From the NCBI RefSeq assembly GCF_021378075.1, contig NZ_JAJUOS010000003.1, positions 289,023-353,022 on the forward strand: DNA of 64,000 bases, written 5' to 3'. Position 1 is the first letter of the stretch, and each line of letters begins with the position of its first letter. The stretch is from Rhodobacter flavimaris (GTDB lineage Bacteria; Pseudomonadota; Alphaproteobacteria; Rhodobacterales; Rhodobacteraceae). Positions 44,157 to 53,955 of the stretch are shown here, in pieces. Below the pieces are notes generated by a model. That model saw only the letters and a list, made by a program, of their open reading frames with translations. It was not told the DNA's origin and ran no database searches. A program made the translations under genes and the position numbers.

Positions 44157-44861
44157 CTACGCCGCGCAGAGACCGCACCACTCAGCGAGAACGACGGAGC
44201 GATTGGCCTTGAAGAGTGGTCTGCTTAAGCGGCTGCGATCCTACTTGAAATGGTTAGTGACGACGTCGTGAACCTCAGCCAATTTCTGCGACATTCTCAT
44301 CCGTCTGAAGCGGAGCATCGCCTGCAACCGCCCTTGGAGCGGCAGGTTAAAATTCTCGACACCGCAACTCATCCACCGACCTTTCTGCTGACGCTCACGG
44401 ATGCCGAGTTCATCAAGAGCCGCACCATAAGAACGAAGATGGACAGTCACACGCGTATCAACTGCACCGTGTCGCTTCAGAGATTTCTTCAAGAATTTCA
44501 ATGCCGCTTTATTGTCTCGATTCCTCATCATAAAGCTCTCGAGCACTATCCCTTCATGATCGACGGAGCGCCACAGGTAATGGCGCTCGCTATTGATCTT
44601 CACGGAAACCTCGCCGAGATGCCAGCGCCGCTGAGGACCGGACCGCAGTCGCTCGGCCCGTCGCGCACGGATCTCGGACGCGAACATCGGGCCAAAGCGG
44701 TTCCACCAGAAACGGACGGACTCATGGCTGATGTCGATACCGCGCTCGTGCAGCAGGCCTTCGACGTTGCGGAGCGATAGAGGGAACCGGACCTACATCA
44801 TGACCGCCAGGCGAATGATTTCCGGGCTGGTCCGGAAGTACTTGAAGGGGGCGTCTATCGT
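44157..44861 (-). pseudogene. Decayed IS6-family transposase, copy 1
   Basis: One reading frame covers the whole transposase from 'FKYFRTSPEIIRLAVMM' to 'VVLAEWCGLCAA' but is broken by two TAG codons, at 44795-44793 (a Tyr in relatives) and at 44243-44241. Catalytic residues are lost: 'RWHLGEV' has Gly in place of the first Asp of the DDE triad (consensus HLDEV), and 'VTVHLRSYG' has Val in place of the second (VTDRLRSYG). The Glu of 'VENFNLP' remains. No start codon is visible at the expected place. The terminal inverted repeats could not be identified. It lies between tctC and the amidase gene and is surely inactive. Confidence 0.88.
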
Positions 44862-44873
44862 TATCCCCAGAAG

Positions 44874-46361
44874 CTACGAGACCACCCTGACCCGCTCAAC
44901 GGAATTTACTCTGACAAGGCCAGCGACTGAGATGACAAGCGCATCGGCCAGATGCCTACCGACAATCTGCAGACCTATGGGCAGGCCTTTGGAAGATTGT
45001 CCTGCGGGGACTGATGCTGCCGGTTGCCCTGTCAGGTTCATTGGAAACAACGCAGGTGTCCAAGCATCGTCAGCGATTGCAATTCCATCAATCGATCCGG
45101 GGCTGTCCAGGTCGACCGGAAACGGCAGGCAAGCCACGCTCGGGGTCAGCAGCAGATCGAATTCTTGCATCAAGTCCGTCATCGCAAGGACTGCCTGCAT
45201 GCGCCCAAAGCGTGCGAGGTGATATTGTTCGGGCGTCGGGATCTGTCGGAGCATGCGCGAAACGGCCCTCGAAAGGTGCATACCGTCTGCTGCCGAGCGA
45301 CGCAAACCCAGGTAATCGGTATCTGCCGCCACGACGGACCGGAATATCTCGAGAGGGATCACCGGAGCCGCTGGTTCGTGAAACTCCGCCGATATCCTGG
45401 CACACAACGATCTTGCTGCTGCGCGGGTGACCTCACGGACTTCCGGGTCAACCGGCACCCCGGCCCAATCGGCACAGAATGCCACACGCAACCCGCTTGG
45501 TGCAGTCGCTTCGGCAGCAGCGCACCAGTCCAGATCGGCACAAGGGATCGAATAGCGGTCCCGCGCGTCAGGCCCGGCGATTACCGACAGCAGCAAGGCG
45601 GCGTCATAGGTGTCGCGGGCAAGCGGGCCGATATGCTCGATGCTTTCCCAGCTCGATGCACCCGGCAGTTCGGGGTCGCGACAACCCGGCCACAGCGGCA
45701 CGCGCCCCATGGACGCCTTTATACCGACGAGTCCCGTGAACGAGGCCGGCAGTCGGATCGAGCCACCGCCGTCCGAGCCAAGGGCCAATGGGCAGATGCC
45801 AGTCGCCACCGCGACCGCAGAGCCGGCGCTCGACCCGCCGGGTGTCAGCCTGGGATCAAGTGGATGTCGGGTCGTGGGAAACAACGGGTTGTGACCAAAG
45901 CCGCCATACCCGAATTCCGAGCAATTGGTCTTGCCGATAAGGACAGCCCCCGCCGCGCGCAGCCGCTCCACGGCTATGTCGTCCACTGACGGACGGTAAT
46001 CACGATATAGCGGCGAGCCGAAGGTAGTCGGCATATCTTTCGTGGAGATGAGATCCTTCACCGCGACCGGCACGCCTGCAAGCGGCCCTGCCGGGATGCC
46101 GGAGGCAATTTTCTCAGCAACCTTTCGGGCCTGCTGAATGACATCATTGGCGACATAGACGAAAGCATTCAGCTGAGGATCAACTTCGTCGAGGCGGGAA
46201 AGGGCGGCTTTCGCGATCTCGATGGGGCAAAGCGAACCGGCATTCACGCCCGCAGCGATTTCTCGGGCAGAGAGAGCGGCATATTCTTGGGGGTTCAAGC
46301 GACTATCCTTGCGAAATGAGGCAAGAGAAGTGGCCGCCATTGCACGGGCGGCCACCATCAT
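44874..46361 (-). CDS. Amidase-signature family amidase
   Basis: About 495 residues from ATG 46361, but that start has no RBS. A TTG inside 'RLNPQEY', with AAGGAT upstream, would give a product about 22 residues shorter. The amidase Ser-cisSer-Lys triad is intact: Lys in 'VAVKDLIST', cis-Ser in 'TPGGSSAGSAVA', nucleophile Ser in 'DGGGSIRLPAS'. It hydrolyses an amide or a urea-like bond; the substrate is unknown. The C terminus is within 15 bp of the IS6 remnant, so its last residues may have been changed by the insertion. It follows the Dpp-type binding-protein gene by 8 bp and should be co-transcribed, implying that the imported compound is its substrate. Confidence 0.85.
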   Translation of the reverse strand: MMVAARAMAATSLASFRKDSRLNPQEYAALSAREIAAGVNAGSLCPIEIAKAALSRLDEVDPQLNAFVYVANDVIQQARKVAEKIASGIPAGPLAGVPVAVKDLISTKDMPTTFGSPLYRDYRPSVDDIAVERLRAAGAVLIGKTNCSEFGYGGFGHNPLFPTTRHPLDPRLTPGGSSAGSAVAVATGICPLALGSDGGGSIRLPASFTGLVGIKASMGRVPLWPGCRDPELPGASSWESIEHIGPLARDTYDAALLLSVIAGPDARDRYSIPCADLDWCAAAEATAPSGLRVAFCADWAGVPVDPEVREVTRAAARSLCARISAEFHEPAAPVIPLEIFRSVVAADTDYLGLRRSAADGMHLSRAVSRMLRQIPTPEQYHLARFGRMQAVLAMTDLMQEFDLLLTPSVACLPFPVDLDSPGSIDGIAIADDAWTPALFPMNLTGQPAASVPAGQSSKGLPIGLQIVGRHLADALVISVAGLVRVNSVERVRVVS

Positions 46362-46369
46362 GGATCAGC

Positions 46370-47998
46370 TTATTCGCGGCTAAGTGTGCGGTAATCGAGC
46401 GTCAGGTGGAACCAGTAGGTGTAGCCGTCAACATCGGGCTGCATCGCCACATCACGATAATCCTGCACCATCGGAATACGCGGCACATCGTCCATCGCGA
46501 TCTGGATGAAGCCTTTTACCGCCTCGTCATAGGCCGCCTTGTCGGTCTCGAACCGGGCCTTCGCGATCAGCTCGTCCATCGCCGGATTGACGTAGTTCAT
46601 CGCGTTGAAGACCGAATTGTTCACCCCGTCGTAGGTCCAGTAGAAGTAATAGTCGGGGTAGTTCAGCCACGCCTTGAAGGACATGATTAGGAACGGCATG
46701 TCCTTGTTGCCAAGACGGGTGTACCAGTCCGCCCCGGGAACCTTCTCTAGCGTCACGTTGATGCCGATTTTCTTCAGGCTGTCCTGGATCAGGAGCGCAA
46801 TCGGCTCGCGGGTCGTCGCGGTGGTCACGTCGTAGCTGAGCGTGATGTCGAAGCCATCGGGATAGCCGGCTTGGGCCAGAAGGGCCTTGGCCTTCTCGAG
46901 ATCGGTCGAATAGGGCGAGGGCTGCGGCCAGGCGGTGGTCGTCACTTTCTCGGGACCGCCGAACATGCCGACGCCGCGCCCGTAAAGGGCCGAGTCAAGG
47001 ATCGGTTGATAAGGGATGGCATAGGCCACTGCCTTACGGACCAGCGGATTGTCGAACGGCTTCATCGTGACATTCATGTCGAGATAGAGCAGTTCTGCAT
47101 CGACCGGCGTGCCGATCACCTTCAGCTTGCCATCCGCAGCCAGTTCCTTGAAGTCCTTGGGCGGGAGGTTGAAGGACAGGTCCGCATCGCCCTTTTCAAG
47201 CAGTGCGCGACGGGTGCCAGCCGAGGCGATCTGCTTCACAATCACCTTCTTCATTTCCGGCAGTTCGCCGGATTTCCACTCTTCGAACCGCGAGAAGACG
47301 ATCTCGTTTCCGGGCTTCCAGCCATCGATCTTGTAGGCACCACCGCCAGCATCGTTCTTGCTGACCCAGTCGAGGGCCCAGGGGTCCTCGGCCGTGGCAT
47401 GCGACTTGGCCAGTTTCGAGTTCAGGATCTGTGCGACCGGTACGGCAAGGTTCGCGAGTACAAGCTTGTTGGGCTTGGGGAAATCGACGCGGATGGTATG
47501 CGTATCGATCACGACGAACTGGTCCGCCGATTTCATCTCGCTTGCGCCCATCTGGATCGCGGGGAAACCGCCCACCGCGACGGCCCGGTCCAGAGACCAT
47601 TTCACGTCTTCTGCGGTGACGGGGCTTCCGTCGTGGAAGGTTGCATCCTGTCTAAGATGGAACATGACCGAGCTGTTGTCGGGCGCCAGGTCCCAGCTTT
47701 TCGCCAATTCCGGCTGAAAGTCGGTGTAATCATAAGCGTAGCTCCCATCGGGCAGTTCGGTGCGGCCGTGGGTCACAAGGCGGTCATAGACGTTCCACGA
47801 CACTTCGTGGGTCGGGACGTTCGCCGTGGCGCCGTGGATATCGAGCGTGGCGGGTCCTTCCTCGGACACCACAACAAGGGTTTCGGCGCGAGACTGCGCG
47901 GCGACAGGATTTGGGGCGACGGCCATGGGCATTCCGAGGGCCAGGGCGAAAGCCCCGACATGCCACATCCGCGCAAGACGATAGGGTATCTGTGTCAA
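46370..47998 (-). CDS. Dpp/Opp-type ABC transporter substrate-binding protein (SBP family 5)
   Basis: 542 residues from TTG 47998, chosen because AAGGGAG stands 6 bases before it and a signal peptide follows at once ('MWHVGAFALALGMPMAVAPNPVAAQ'). A GTG at 48034 lacks an RBS. Family 5 features include 'SWDLAPDNSSVMFHLRQDATFHDGSPVTAEDVKWSLDR' (spanning ~110-150, key HDG) and 'VRKAVAYAIPYQPIL'. It collects a peptide, opine or amide compound for the DppBCDF machinery encoded divergently at 48332-52071. Partner amidase gene is 8 bp downstream. Confidence 0.88.
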   Translation of the reverse strand: MTQIPYRLARMWHVGAFALALGMPMAVAPNPVAAQSRAETLVVVSEEGPATLDIHGATANVPTHEVSWNVYDRLVTHGRTELPDGSYAYDYTDFQPELAKSWDLAPDNSSVMFHLRQDATFHDGSPVTAEDVKWSLDRAVAVGGFPAIQMGASEMKSADQFVVIDTHTIRVDFPKPNKLVLANLAVPVAQILNSKLAKSHATAEDPWALDWVSKNDAGGGAYKIDGWKPGNEIVFSRFEEWKSGELPEMKKVIVKQIASAGTRRALLEKGDADLSFNLPPKDFKELAADGKLKVIGTPVDAELLYLDMNVTMKPFDNPLVRKAVAYAIPYQPILDSALYGRGVGMFGGPEKVTTTAWPQPSPYSTDLEKAKALLAQAGYPDGFDITLSYDVTTATTREPIALLIQDSLKKIGINVTLEKVPGADWYTRLGNKDMPFLIMSFKAWLNYPDYYFYWTYDGVNNSVFNAMNYVNPAMDELIAKARFETDKAAYDEAVKGFIQIAMDDVPRIPMVQDYRDVAMQPDVDGYTYWFHLTLDYRTLSRE

Positions 47999-48331
47999 CT
48001 CTGGCTCCCTTAGGTTGGAGATGGAGCGCTGCACTCAAGAAGCAGCGCCATACTTATGCACTGTAATCATGTGACATGCATGGCAAGCGATTCGTCTTCC
48101 AGCAAGCCTACCGAACTGGAACGCGCCGCAGTCGTGACGATTATTTCGCCATTTTTTAGCATTTACGCACAAAAACTCAGCGCAATTCGGTATCTCCGAT
48201 CGGAATATCGGGAGACAGTGCAGCGCGCTCGCTTCCGAGCATTGACGGATTCAAGAGAATGAATTTTCCAGATCGTGACCCGCAGGAATATTAGGTGACT
48301 AAAGAGCAATGCCTGAGAAAGCTTGGACGCC
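47999..48331. promoter_or_regulatory. Divergent control region between the binding-protein and dppB-like genes
   Basis: 333 bp without a gene. It contains the palindrome CCGATCGG (48196-48203) inside a wider inverted repeat TCTCC-N13-GGAGA (48193-48215), a candidate operator. AT-rich stretches near 48140-48175 could hold promoters. The regulator may be the XRE-cupin protein encoded at 52049-52642. Confidence 0.35.
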
Positions 48332-49339
48332 ATGAGGACACTTAAGCGCCTCCTATCCGCGATTCCGTCAATCATCGGCATCGTGATCCTCACCTTCGTC
48401 CTGACGCGGCTGTTGCCCGGCGACCCTGCCGCATATTTCGCAGGCCCCGCGGCAACGCCCGAGTCGATCGAGGAGGTTCGAACCCAACTGGGACTCGACA
48501 AGAGCCTCCCCGCACAGTTTGTCGATTATATCTCGGCCCTGGCAAAGCTGGACCTTGGACGTTCGCTATCGAGCGGCCAGTCTGTTGTGGACGACTTGGC
48601 GGCGAGACTGCCCGCGACCCTAGAGCTGACGCTCGGCGCCCTGATCGTCGCGACGATGCTGGGAATCTCCCTCGGCTTCGGCGCAGCCTTGCGACCGGGT
48701 GGCTGGCCGGATCGGCTATGTGACGCGGTCACCGTTCTGGGACAAGCCATGCCGACGTTCTTCCTCGGCCTGCTGCTCGTCTTTGTTTTCTATTACCTGC
48801 TCGGATGGGCGCCGGCACCGATGGGAAGGCTTGAGATCTTCTACTCAAGCCCGACCGAGGTGACCGGTTTTTGGACGCTGGACACACTGATCGAGGGGAA
48901 TGTCGATGCCTTTCGCGGCGTCCTCAGACAGCTTGTCCTGCCGGTCGTCACCTTGGCGCTGTTCGGCCTTGGACCGATCGCCCGCATGACGCGCACTGCC
49001 TTGCTCGAGGTGCTCCGCGGAGACTCGGTGCGGACGGCGAGGGCCTTTGGCCTCTCGTCGCGCAAGGTCCTCTGGACCTACGCTTTCCTGCCCGCGGCCG
49101 TGCCAATCCTGAACACGGTCGGCATGGTGTTATCGTTTCTGCTGGGGGCCAATGTTCTGGTCGAGAAAGTGTTTGGCTGGCCAGGCGTCGGCGCCTACGC
49201 GATCGAGTCCCTGCTGGTTTCCGACTTCGCGCCGGTGCAGGGCTTCGTGCTTCTGATGGCAGTGATGTATGTAGCGGTCAATCTCGGCATAGACCTTCTC
49301 GCTGCAGCAATAGATCCGAGGACCCGCGTTGATGGCTGA
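48332..49339 (+). CDS. DppB-type ABC transporter permease
   Basis: 335 residues from ATG 48332; a TTG at 48323 is possible but no strong RBS decides between them. The N-terminal 'RLLSAIPSIIGIVILTFVLTRLLPGDPA' is the DppB/OppB signature. The EAA-like loop 'LEVLRGDSVRTARAFGLSSRK' is in the second half, followed by 'VEKVFGWPGVGAYAIESLL'. About six membrane segments. It pairs with the next permease, whose gene overlaps it by 8 bp. Confidence 0.9.
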   Translation: MRTLKRLLSAIPSIIGIVILTFVLTRLLPGDPAAYFAGPAATPESIEEVRTQLGLDKSLPAQFVDYISALAKLDLGRSLSSGQSVVDDLAARLPATLELTLGALIVATMLGISLGFGAALRPGGWPDRLCDAVTVLGQAMPTFFLGLLLVFVFYYLLGWAPAPMGRLEIFYSSPTEVTGFWTLDTLIEGNVDAFRGVLRQLVLPVVTLALFGLGPIARMTRTALLEVLRGDSVRTARAFGLSSRKVLWTYAFLPAAVPILNTVGMVLSFLLGANVLVEKVFGWPGVGAYAIESLLVSDFAPVQGFVLLMAVMYVAVNLGIDLLAAAIDPRTRVDG

Positions 49340-50183
49340 GAACATGGTTTCCACAACGACTTCAAGGCCCTTGCGCCGCGTGCCGCTGGCCGGGCGTGTG
49401 CCCCTGGCGCTGCTAGGGCTTCTTCTAATGGCTGGCATTCTGGGCCCGATGCTTGCGCCCTATGATCCGACAACCACGGACTCTGCACAGGCGCTCCTGC
49501 CGCCCTCTTCGGAGCATTGGTTCGGGACGGACCAGCTTGGTCGGGATGTCTTTTCTCGCACGCTTGTCGCGACGCGGACCGACTTGCTAGTCGGGGCCGT
49601 CGCCGTCAGCATATCCCTTGTAATCGGGACGGCCATCGGTGCCGTGGCAGGTTGGCGCGGCGGGCGCACCGACGTTGTGATCGGGCGCTTCATCGACTCG
49701 ATCATGGCCTTTCCACTTTTCGTCCTGGCGGTCGGGATCGCGGCGGGCCTCGGGAATTCCTTGACCTCCGTGATCGTCGCGACGGCCATCGTCAATCTGC
49801 CCTTCTATGCACGCGCGGTTCGCTTTGAGGTCTCCCGCCGTCGCAATGCAGGCTGGGTCGAGGCGGCATTGCTCGCCCGCATCCCCCCTTCAAAAATCGT
49901 CGCGCTGCATATCCTGCCCAATCTGGTGGGCCTGTTGGCGACGCAATCCTCGCTAAACATGGGCTGGGCCATCCTGAACGCTGCCGGATTGTCGTTTATC
50001 GGCCTCGGCATCCGCCCACCGCAGCCGGAATGGGGGATCATGGTCGCCGATGGCGCGTCCTACATCTTCTCTGGCGAGTGGTGGGTGTTCACCTTCCCCG
50101 GACTGACGCTCATGGGCGCAGTCCTGATCTTTACCCGCGCGGGCGACGCCCTGCGCCAACTGTTAGACCCGCGCAGCAAATGA
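49332..50183 (+). CDS. DppC-type ABC transporter permease
   Basis: 283 residues from ATG 49332. 'LLMAGILGPMLAPYDP' and 'HWFGTDQLGRDVFSRTLVATRTDL' are DppC/OppC hallmarks; the loop 'VEAALLARIPPSKIVALHILPN' binds the ATPases. About six membrane segments. Overlaps dppB-type gene by 8 bp and the first ATPase gene by 4 bp (ATGA), so translation is chained through the set. Confidence 0.9.
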   Translation: MAENMVSTTTSRPLRRVPLAGRVPLALLGLLLMAGILGPMLAPYDPTTTDSAQALLPPSSEHWFGTDQLGRDVFSRTLVATRTDLLVGAVAVSISLVIGTAIGAVAGWRGGRTDVVIGRFIDSIMAFPLFVLAVGIAAGLGNSLTSVIVATAIVNLPFYARAVRFEVSRRRNAGWVEAALLARIPPSKIVALHILPNLVGLLATQSSLNMGWAILNAAGLSFIGLGIRPPQPEWGIMVADGASYIFSGEWWVFTFPGLTLMGAVLIFTRAGDALRQLLDPRSK

Positions 50184-51145
50184 CACCCGACTGGACGACC
50201 AACCTCGTTGAGGCCCGCGACCTCACTATCAGCTTCGGCGCGACCGCCGTAGTTGATACCGTTTCGCTCGATCTGCCCAAGGGCCGCATCACTGCCCTCG
50301 TGGGAGAGAGCGGTTCCGGCAAGTCTCTGATCGCGCATTCTATCGCCGGGATCCTCACCCCCGCAGCGACGCTACAAGCAGCGCGCTTCGGATTTTCCGG
50401 CGTCGATCTGTCGGACGCGTCCGGATCTGGTTGGCGCGATTTGCGCGGGCGCCAGATTGCGATCATCTTCCAAAATCCGCGCGCAGCCCTCAGCCCGGTG
50501 CGGCGGATTGGCCAGCAAATCGGCGATGTCATCGCGCGACACCGCGGCCTCAAAGGGGCGGAACTGTCGCGCGCCGTGGTCGAGGCGCTGGCCTCGGTCG
50601 GCATCGTCGATCCCGAGGCGCGTCAGCACGCCTATACGGGCGAACTATCCGGCGGGATGTGCCAGCGGGTGATGATCGCGCTGGCGCTGGCCTGCAATCC
50701 ACGACTGCTGATCGCAGACGAACCGACGACAGGCCTCGACAACACGACCCAGGCGGCGATCCTCGACCTTGTCGTCGAGCAGATCAGAGCCCGGCATATG
50801 GCCTGCCTGTTGATTACGCATGACCTTGCTCTGGCCCGGGAATACGCCGACGAGATCCGCGTCATGCATGCCGGACAGATCGTCGAAGAGGCCGAAAGTT
50901 CGCGCCTCTTCTCTGCCCCGCGCCACCCCTACACCCGCGCCTTGCTCGGGGCGTCTGCCTCGCAGGCGGGCAGCATCGAGGCACTGGAGCCGATCCCAGG
51001 AAGCCTTCCCGATTTGAGGGGTGACCTGCCCGCCTGCCGTTTCGCCGACCGCTGTGCGCGTGCAGAGCCCCGTTGCCGGATCGCCAAGCCCCTCACCACG
51101 GGCCCCTCGGGCGCCCGCGTTGCCTGCTGGAACCCTGTATCATGA
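50180..51145 (+). CDS. DppD-type ABC transporter ATPase
   Basis: 321 residues from ATG 50180 (ATGA overlap). Walker A 'GESGSGKS' near residue 42, Q-loop 'IIFQNPRAALSPV', signature 'LSGGMCQRVMIALAL', Walker B 'LLIADEPTTGLD', switch His in 'LLITHDLAL'. The C-terminal oligopeptide-type extension holds the cysteine cluster 'CRFADRCARAEPRC', known in this family as a possible Fe-S or metal site. It pairs with the DppF-type ATPase. Confidence 0.92.
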   Translation: MTPDWTTNLVEARDLTISFGATAVVDTVSLDLPKGRITALVGESGSGKSLIAHSIAGILTPAATLQAARFGFSGVDLSDASGSGWRDLRGRQIAIIFQNPRAALSPVRRIGQQIGDVIARHRGLKGAELSRAVVEALASVGIVDPEARQHAYTGELSGGMCQRVMIALALACNPRLLIADEPTTGLDNTTQAAILDLVVEQIRARHMACLLITHDLALAREYADEIRVMHAGQIVEEAESSRLFSAPRHPYTRALLGASASQAGSIEALEPIPGSLPDLRGDLPACRFADRCARAEPRCRIAKPLTTGPSGARVACWNPVS

Positions 51146-52071
51146 AACTCGTCGAACTCTCCGGTGTCACCCGCAGCTTCGCCAGCGGCCGCCGCGCCCG
51201 CGTTCTGGCGGTGGACAACGTCAGTTTCTCCATCAACCGAGGAGAAAGTGTCGGCCTGGTCGGCGAAAGCGGGTCGGGCAAATCGACGCTCTCAAGGCTG
51301 ATATGCGGCCTCACCCCAGCCGAAGACGGTGAGATCCGACTGAACGGAAAACCTATCACGGCACCGTCCCGCGCGGTTCAGATGGTATTCCAAAGCGCAG
51401 ACGAAGCGCTGAATCCCGCATTCACCATCGCGCGCAACATCGCTGTGGGCCTTGGCTTGAGCAATGCAGGTGCGCTTCCCGAGGTTCGCTCGGTGGCCGC
51501 CAAGGTGGGGCTGCCGCCCGAACTACTGCCGCGCCTTCCGCATCAGCTTTCGGGAGGGCAGCAGGCACGGGCTGGCATCGCCAGGGCACTGATCGCCCAA
51601 CCCGAGTTGTTGTTGCTCGACGAACCGACGGCCGCGCTGGATGTTTCGGTGCAGGCCCTTGTCCTGAGGCTGATCGACCGACTTCGGACTGAGACCGGTT
51701 GCGCGACGCTACTCGTCTCCCACGATCTGGATGTCGTGCGACTGATGTGCACTCGCGTTCTGGTCATGTATCGCGGGCGGATCGTCGAGGCAGGCCCGGT
51801 GAACCAGATCATCGAGGCTCCGCGGCACCCTTACACGCGCCTGCTCGTCTCCGCGACGCCGGGCCGCAACCAAGGTGACCGCATGACCCTTCCCTCCACG
51901 GCTCCTCACGCGGACACAGAGGCCTGTCACTTCCGCGATCGCTGCCCTATGGCGACGGACATCTGTGCGCAATCGCGGCCCAAGCTTGACGATATGGCGC
52001 CCGGCCACGCAGTGGCCTGCCACCATTCGAGCAGTGCTGCGCCCCAGATCAGTGGATCTGGGGCGTGTTGA
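51142..52071 (+). CDS. DppF-type ABC transporter ATPase
   Basis: 309 residues from ATG 51142 (ATGA overlap with the DppD-type gene). Walker A 'GESGSGKSTLSRLICG', signature 'LSGGQQARAGIARAL', Walker B 'LLLLDEPTAALD', switch His in 'LLVSHDLDVVRLM'. The C-terminal extension carries 'CHFRDRCPMATDIC', the same Cys cluster as its partner. The last 23 bp overlap the convergent XRE-cupin gene. Confidence 0.92.
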   Translation: MKLVELSGVTRSFASGRRARVLAVDNVSFSINRGESVGLVGESGSGKSTLSRLICGLTPAEDGEIRLNGKPITAPSRAVQMVFQSADEALNPAFTIARNIAVGLGLSNAGALPEVRSVAAKVGLPPELLPRLPHQLSGGQQARAGIARALIAQPELLLLDEPTAALDVSVQALVLRLIDRLRTETGCATLLVSHDLDVVRLMCTRVLVMYRGRIVEAGPVNQIIEAPRHPYTRLLVSATPGRNQGDRMTLPSTAPHADTEACHFRDRCPMATDICAQSRPKLDDMAPGHAVACHHSSSAAPQISGSGAC

Positions 52072-52642
52072 CCCAGATCACCCGGGCAACCTGATCCCCG
52101 GTGTTGCGGTAGCTGTTCGGCAGGTGTGCCTTGAAGAAAAACGAGTCCCCTGCCTGCATATGGTAGACCTCGCCATCGATGGTCAGCTCGATTTGGCCCT
52201 CGATCACGTATCCCGTGGCCTCGCCCTGATGGGTGATGTTGTCGACCTTCTCCCCCCCAGGCTGCACGACATGCACATTTGCCTCTAGAAGATTACCAGC
52301 GGCGAGCGGCACCATCCGTTCGTAGCTGACACCCTTTCCGCCGCGCAAGGCATCCCCCTCGACGACCGTGCGCTCCTTGGCGGTCAGGACCATGCGATGC
52401 ATATCGATGTCGAGACCAAAAAATGAGGCGAGGTCGCGGTCCAGCGCCGTGACGATCCGATTCAGCATGACGAGCGACGGTGTCACCTTGCCGGCTTCGA
52501 TTTTCGAAATCATGCTCTCGTTATATCCGACCCGCTCCGCCAGGTCCTTCATCCGAAGGCCCTTGAGAATTCGCGCGTGGCGAACCCTCGCCGCGATCTG
52601 CATCGCGTCGGTCATTTTCTGGTCGTCACCCTTCTCTGCCAT
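52049..52642 (-). CDS. XRE-cupin transcriptional regulator
   Basis: 197 residues. An XRE HTH (~16-72: 'RHARILKGLRMKDLAERVGYNESMISKIEAG') is followed by a cupin sensor domain (~120-192: 'HVVQPGGEKVDNITHQGEATGYVIEGQIELTI', 'YHMQAGDSFFF'). Such proteins repress small-molecule catabolism or uptake genes, for example PuuR in putrescine use. Being at the end of the Dpp-type transporter operon, it is the probable regulator of that operon and of the amidase. Ligand unknown. Confidence 0.88.
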   Translation of the reverse strand: MAEKGDDQKMTDAMQIAARVRHARILKGLRMKDLAERVGYNESMISKIEAGKVTPSLVMLNRIVTALDRDLASFFGLDIDMHRMVLTAKERTVVEGDALRGGKGVSYERMVPLAAGNLLEANVHVVQPGGEKVDNITHQGEATGYVIEGQIELTIDGEVYHMQAGDSFFFKAHLPNSYRNTGDQVARVIWVNTPQIH

Positions 52643-52888
52643 CTTCCATCCTGCGCACTGCTTTTGAGGGCACCCCCACCGAGTTGACAGCTATGCCGAC
52701 TGCCTGCCTGAAAATCAAGCGCCGTGCCCGAAAAGAACCGATATGTTGGAACTGGGAGTACAACCTGATGATACCGATGTGAGGCCAATCTCACGCACGC
52801 CTGAACAGATTTCTTTCTGGCATTGTCAAACAGGCACTTACCTCCAAAGGTTGAGGAACCAACGGGTTGGCCTTGACGCAGGTTGCTA

Positions 52889-53800
52889 TCAAGCGTCAGC
52901 ACCATAACGCGTCTCAAGAACACCTTCGAGAAGCGCCGCGAACTTGGCAGCCGCCACGGGAAGCGTTCGGCCACGCAGCTGGCACAGGTAAAGCCGGCCA
53001 TCGGGAATATCTCGCGCGTCGACAGGTCGGGAGGTCACTCCCTCCGCATGGTCTGAATCTGGTAGGCCAATCGGGATCTGAAAGCTGATCAACTGCTCTT
53101 GCGAGGGATAACGCCGGAGAAAATCGAAATTATCGGATTCCAGCACCATTCGAAGGCGGACCGAGGACTGGACCAAGGCAACATCGATCAGATGTCGCAC
53201 CCCGTATGAGGCCGTTGGCAGCCCAATCGGGTATGCCCCACAGTCGCGTAAGCGAACCACCTTTTCCGCAGCCAAAGGATGATCAGTCGACATGACGGCG
53301 TGGATCCTCTGGCGCACAGATGACAATATCTGCACCTCTGACAAGCGGATCGGTTCGAAGATCAGCGCAATATCTGCGGCATGTTCGACCAGTGCCGCTT
53401 CGGCCGCCGCACGGTCACGGAGCCGGACGGCAAAGGTCACGCCGGGATGTTCGCGGCGATAACGTCCGATCTGTTCGGGCATGAAGAAGGGGATCAGGGC
53501 CTGCGAACAGGCGATTGAAACGTGACCCCGACGTTCTCCACTCAGGTCGGCAAGTTGACTTTTCAGCCTCTCCAGATCCGCAGCCTGATTGCTCAAGTAC
53601 CCAAGCAACAGCTCGCCCGCTGTGGATAGCCTTACCCCTCGCGGCAAGCGCTCGAATATGGGGACACCCAACTCTTCTTCAAGCGCAAGCACCCTGCGGT
53701 TCAGCGCCGTGGAGGTAATCGCGAGTTCCTCGGCCGCCTTACGGATCGAGCCGGCCTTCATGATCACGCGAATGAACTGATGAGCAGTGAGCTGGTGCAT
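52889..53800 (-). CDS. LysR-family transcriptional regulator of the biuret operon
   Basis: 303 residues from ATG 53800; the longer frame to 53917 would extend into the control region. The HTH is 'HQFIRVIMKAGSIRKAAEELAITSTALNRRVLALEEELG' (~4-42), then 'FERLPRGVRLSTAGELLLGYL'. The effector domain follows. It is divergent from the BMP-type ABC/biuret operon with 155 bp between. GGTGCAT occurs twice, 11 bp apart (53794-53800 and 53805-53811), the first copy at its own start codon, followed by the inverse-oriented TGCA element at 53816; these may be its binding sites. It likely activates the operon in response to a urea-type nitrogen compound. Confidence 0.85.
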   Translation of the reverse strand: MHQLTAHQFIRVIMKAGSIRKAAEELAITSTALNRRVLALEEELGVPIFERLPRGVRLSTAGELLLGYLSNQAADLERLKSQLADLSGERRGHVSIACSQALIPFFMPEQIGRYRREHPGVTFAVRLRDRAAAEAALVEHAADIALIFEPIRLSEVQILSSVRQRIHAVMSTDHPLAAEKVVRLRDCGAYPIGLPTASYGVRHLIDVALVQSSVRLRMVLESDNFDFLRRYPSQEQLISFQIPIGLPDSDHAEGVTSRPVDARDIPDGRLYLCQLRGRTLPVAAAKFAALLEGVLETRYGADA

Positions 53801-53955
53801 AAGTGGTGCATTTTTTGCATCGGTTAGCTGCAAACATAGCACAAGACGGAAGCGCTTCAATTCAACATTCTTGAAGCTAGGAACGACATGCAGAGCGAGT
53901 CGCCAGCAAGAAGCCACCCGCGATAACAGCCCCTATCCCTGCAAGGAGAAGCAGT

